Part shown: piece by piece, positions 6,282 to 7,644 of the stretch
How the letters are laid out: the number at the start of each line of letters is the position of its first letter
Numbering within the stretch: the first letter of the stretch is position 1
From: Chloroflexia bacterium
GTDB lineage: Bacteria > Chloroflexota > Chloroflexia > Thermomicrobiales > UBA6265
Assembly: GCA_013698305.1 (NCBI GenBank)
Contig: JACCVC010000136.1
Coordinates: forward strand, 1 to 7,644
Direction: 5' to 3'
Length of the DNA stretch: 7,644 bases
Notes under the pieces: model-generated
Told to the model about the DNA's origin: nothing
Database searches by the model: none
What the model saw: the letters and a program-made list of their open reading frames with translations, nothing else
Program-made: the position numbers and the translations under genes

Positions 6282-6626
6282 GTGGATCCAGCGATCATGC
6301 CGTGGAGCGTGGTCGCTAACCATGGCCGATGCGGCTCGTGTGGGGCCCGACCCACGTTTTCGGAACCAGCTGATCCTGTGCCATACATCGATCGGCTGGG
6401 AACAGCGATCGCTACCCTGCACGACGGCGCGGTAAACCGCACGACGGGTGGCTTCGGCCACTGGGTGGCGTCGCTCACGGTGTCGTTGCTATCCCTGCGG
6501 TCGGTCGTGGTTTGGTTGCTGGACGAAGTGTCGGGGCAGTTACGCCGTATGGCGCATACGGGATCGACGCCACCGCGCTTCCCGCAACGCTCTCGGGCAC
6601 CGACAGCGAGGCCATGCGGCACGTGA
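6282..6626 (+). pseudogene. N-terminal part of a GAF-PAS-GAF sensor (frame-broken)
   Basis: The frame opens after a TGA at 6255-6257; GTG at 6282 and ATG at 6297 are possible starts, neither with a convincing ribosome binding site. From residue about 34 it reads like the first half of a GAF domain: YIDRLGTAIATL at 35-46, then SLRSVVVWLLDEVSGQLRRM at 71-90 and AHTG at 91-94, matching the usual pattern of a core strand, a Leu-Leu-Asp-Glu turn and an Ala-His-x-Gly end. After AHTG (about 6561) the frame turns into low-quality Pro/Arg-rich sequence and stops at 6626, while the missing continuation of the GAF domain is found in another frame. It is best seen as one gene with the next entry, broken by a one-base loss (mutation or assembly error). 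The true N-terminus is uncertain. Confidence 0.6.
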
Positions 6627-7644
6627 TGGAACGCGGCGCTGTCCAATGTCTCGACGCGATGACGGCGGATCAGATCACCGGATCATGGGCGTTGCCGGAG
6701 CAGTCCGGTGTGGTGGTTGCGGTACCGTGCCGGCAGGGAGCCCGGTCGCTCGGCCTGATCGTGGGGGCTGCCGGTCCTGGTGTTGTGTCGATTCACGATG
6801 AGGATATCCGAACCGCGAGACAGTTCGGTCCGCAGGTCGCGATTGCGATCGAGCATCTGGAGCTGCGGCGCTCGACTCGACAGGCAATGGTGTCGTCCCC
6901 GGCGCTCTTTGACGACCTGCCATTGAGCGTCATGGCCATCGACCGGTTCGGGCAACTGGTTTACGTGAATCAGGAGATGGTGCGTCAATGGGGGGTGGCG
7001 ATCCAGGAAAAGTATGTCGGTCTGCACTACGCCCACTTCGTCGGGATGTTTCGTCGCGAGCGTCTTGACGGAAGCGTGGTTCGCATCCAGGACCATCCCT
7101 TCACACGCGCGTTGCGGGTCGAGCACGTCCACGATGAGCCCCATCTGGTCCCCACGCTTTTCGGCTCCCCCAAGATCTTCTCGCTGTCAGCCCGTCCGCT
7201 CCTTCATGAGCATGGAGTGTTGTCGGGGGCGGTGCTGATTTCTCGCAATGTCACCGCGGAAATACAGGCGGCGGGCGGTGGAGTGTCATCGCTGGAGTTG
7301 CTGGCGGAGGCCAGGCGCAAGGTCGAAGTACTGGGCACACTGTCCAGCGAGATAGACAGTCGCGAGAACGCTGTCGATGTATTCGGCATTGTGGCTCAAC
7401 GCGTCTGCGAAGCGCTGCATGCTGATTCCAGTGTTGTGCTGACTCCTGCCACTGGTAGCCACGTCATGATTCGCGCGATGTATCGGTTGTCCGTGAGTGG
7501 CTTTGAGACGGGAGGTGAGCTGGATCGCTTGCAGGCGCCGACGTCGAGCCTGACGATGACGCAACGGGAGATATTCGTCGTGACCGAGGAAGACTCTGGG
7601 CTATCGGGGCGGGCGCTCCTGGCCGAGAGCAAGGCCAAAGGCGC
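6614..7644 (+). CDS. GAF-PAS-GAF multidomain sensor protein, main part, 3' truncated by window
   Basis: The frame is open from 6374 to the window end. GAF-like sequence resumes at about 6563 (IDATALPATLSGTDSEAM); 6614 is only the first ATG, not a trusted start. Residues counted from 6614: 1-88 finish the first GAF domain (VVVAVPCRQGARSLGLIVG at 33-51, AIAIEHLELRR at 76-86); 98-215 form a PAS domain (LPLSVMAIDRFGQLVYVNQEM at 102-122, ending in a GAVLISRNVTAEI strand at 205-217); about 230-250 is a linker helix, and 250-343 begin a second GAF domain (AVDVFGIVAQRVCEALHADSS at 253-273). GAF and PAS domains bind small ligands or relay signals in cytoplasmic sensors. The output domain (histidine kinase, SpoIIE-type phosphatase, GGDEF or other) lies beyond the window, so the function cannot be named. 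No membrane segment is visible. Confidence 0.75.
   Translation, partial: MRHVMERGAVQCLDAMTADQITGSWALPEQSGVVVAVPCRQGARSLGLIVGAAGPGVVSIHDEDIRTARQFGPQVAIAIEHLELRRSTRQAMVSSPALFDDLPLSVMAIDRFGQLVYVNQEMVRQWGVAIQEKYVGLHYAHFVGMFRRERLDGSVVRIQDHPFTRALRVEHVHDEPHLVPTLFGSPKIFSLSARPLLHEHGVLSGAVLISRNVTAEIQAAGGGVSSLELLAEARRKVEVLGTLSSEIDSRENAVDVFGIVAQRVCEALHADSSVVLTPATGSHVMIRAMYRLSVSGFETGGELDRLQAPTSSLTMTQREIFVVTEEDSGLSGRALLAESKAKG

Noticed and set aside
6550..6570. Programmed ribosomal frameshift in the sensor gene
   Set aside because: No slippery heptamer or obvious downstream stimulatory structure; a simple one-base loss explains the break.

Overview
The window is GC-rich (by eye roughly 60-65 %), tightly packed bacterial DNA carrying core metabolism plus a few accessory genes. 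The style of the proteins (a fused AccD-AccA carboxyltransferase, a PurK with the FDHE variant of its N-terminal motif, a YtxH-type small protein, a GAF/PAS sensor) and the GTAGGGGC palindromes between genes suggest a Chloroflexota member, possibly Thermomicrobia/Sphaerobacter-like. This is an inference from general resemblance; no marker gene in the window proves it. I see no rRNA, tRNA, CRISPR array or transposase.

Layout. (1) 1-2414, plus strand: the 3' part of a fused acetyl-CoA carboxylase carboxyltransferase (beta then alpha half, with degenerate alpha motifs and a long charged C-terminal tail), overlapping by ATGA a monofunctional homoserine dehydrogenase of the yeast/ThrA sequence type. 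(2) 2411-2540: a 130-bp intergenic palindromic element whose 12-bp terminal inverted repeats contain the TAG stop codons of both convergent genes. (3) 2537-3226, minus strand: a short GDPD-family phosphodiesterase with a GTG start. (4) 3227-3430: divergent upstream region with a hairpin next to the ribosome binding site of the next gene. (5) 3431-4036, plus strand: an unrecognised protein of about 15-residue repeats (a probable beta-solenoid) with one C-terminal membrane segment. (6) 4037-4260: a gap holding a second, shorter copy of the palindromic element. (7) 4261-6181, plus strand: a YtxH-like membrane protein, then purK and purE overlapping by GTGA, which together make the two-step CO2-fixing branch of purine synthesis. 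(8) 6182-7644, plus strand: a multidomain GAF-PAS-GAF sensor protein running off the window, whose first GAF domain is split across two reading frames by an apparent single-base loss near 6560.

How they fit together: accDA-hom and purK-purE are small metabolic operons for fatty acids, aspartate-family amino acids and purines. The solenoid protein and the GDPD gene are divergently transcribed and may share a control region. The most notable points are the split GAF gene, the paired palindromic elements with a compensated base-pair change, the repeat protein, and the loss of signature motifs in the carboxyltransferase alpha half.
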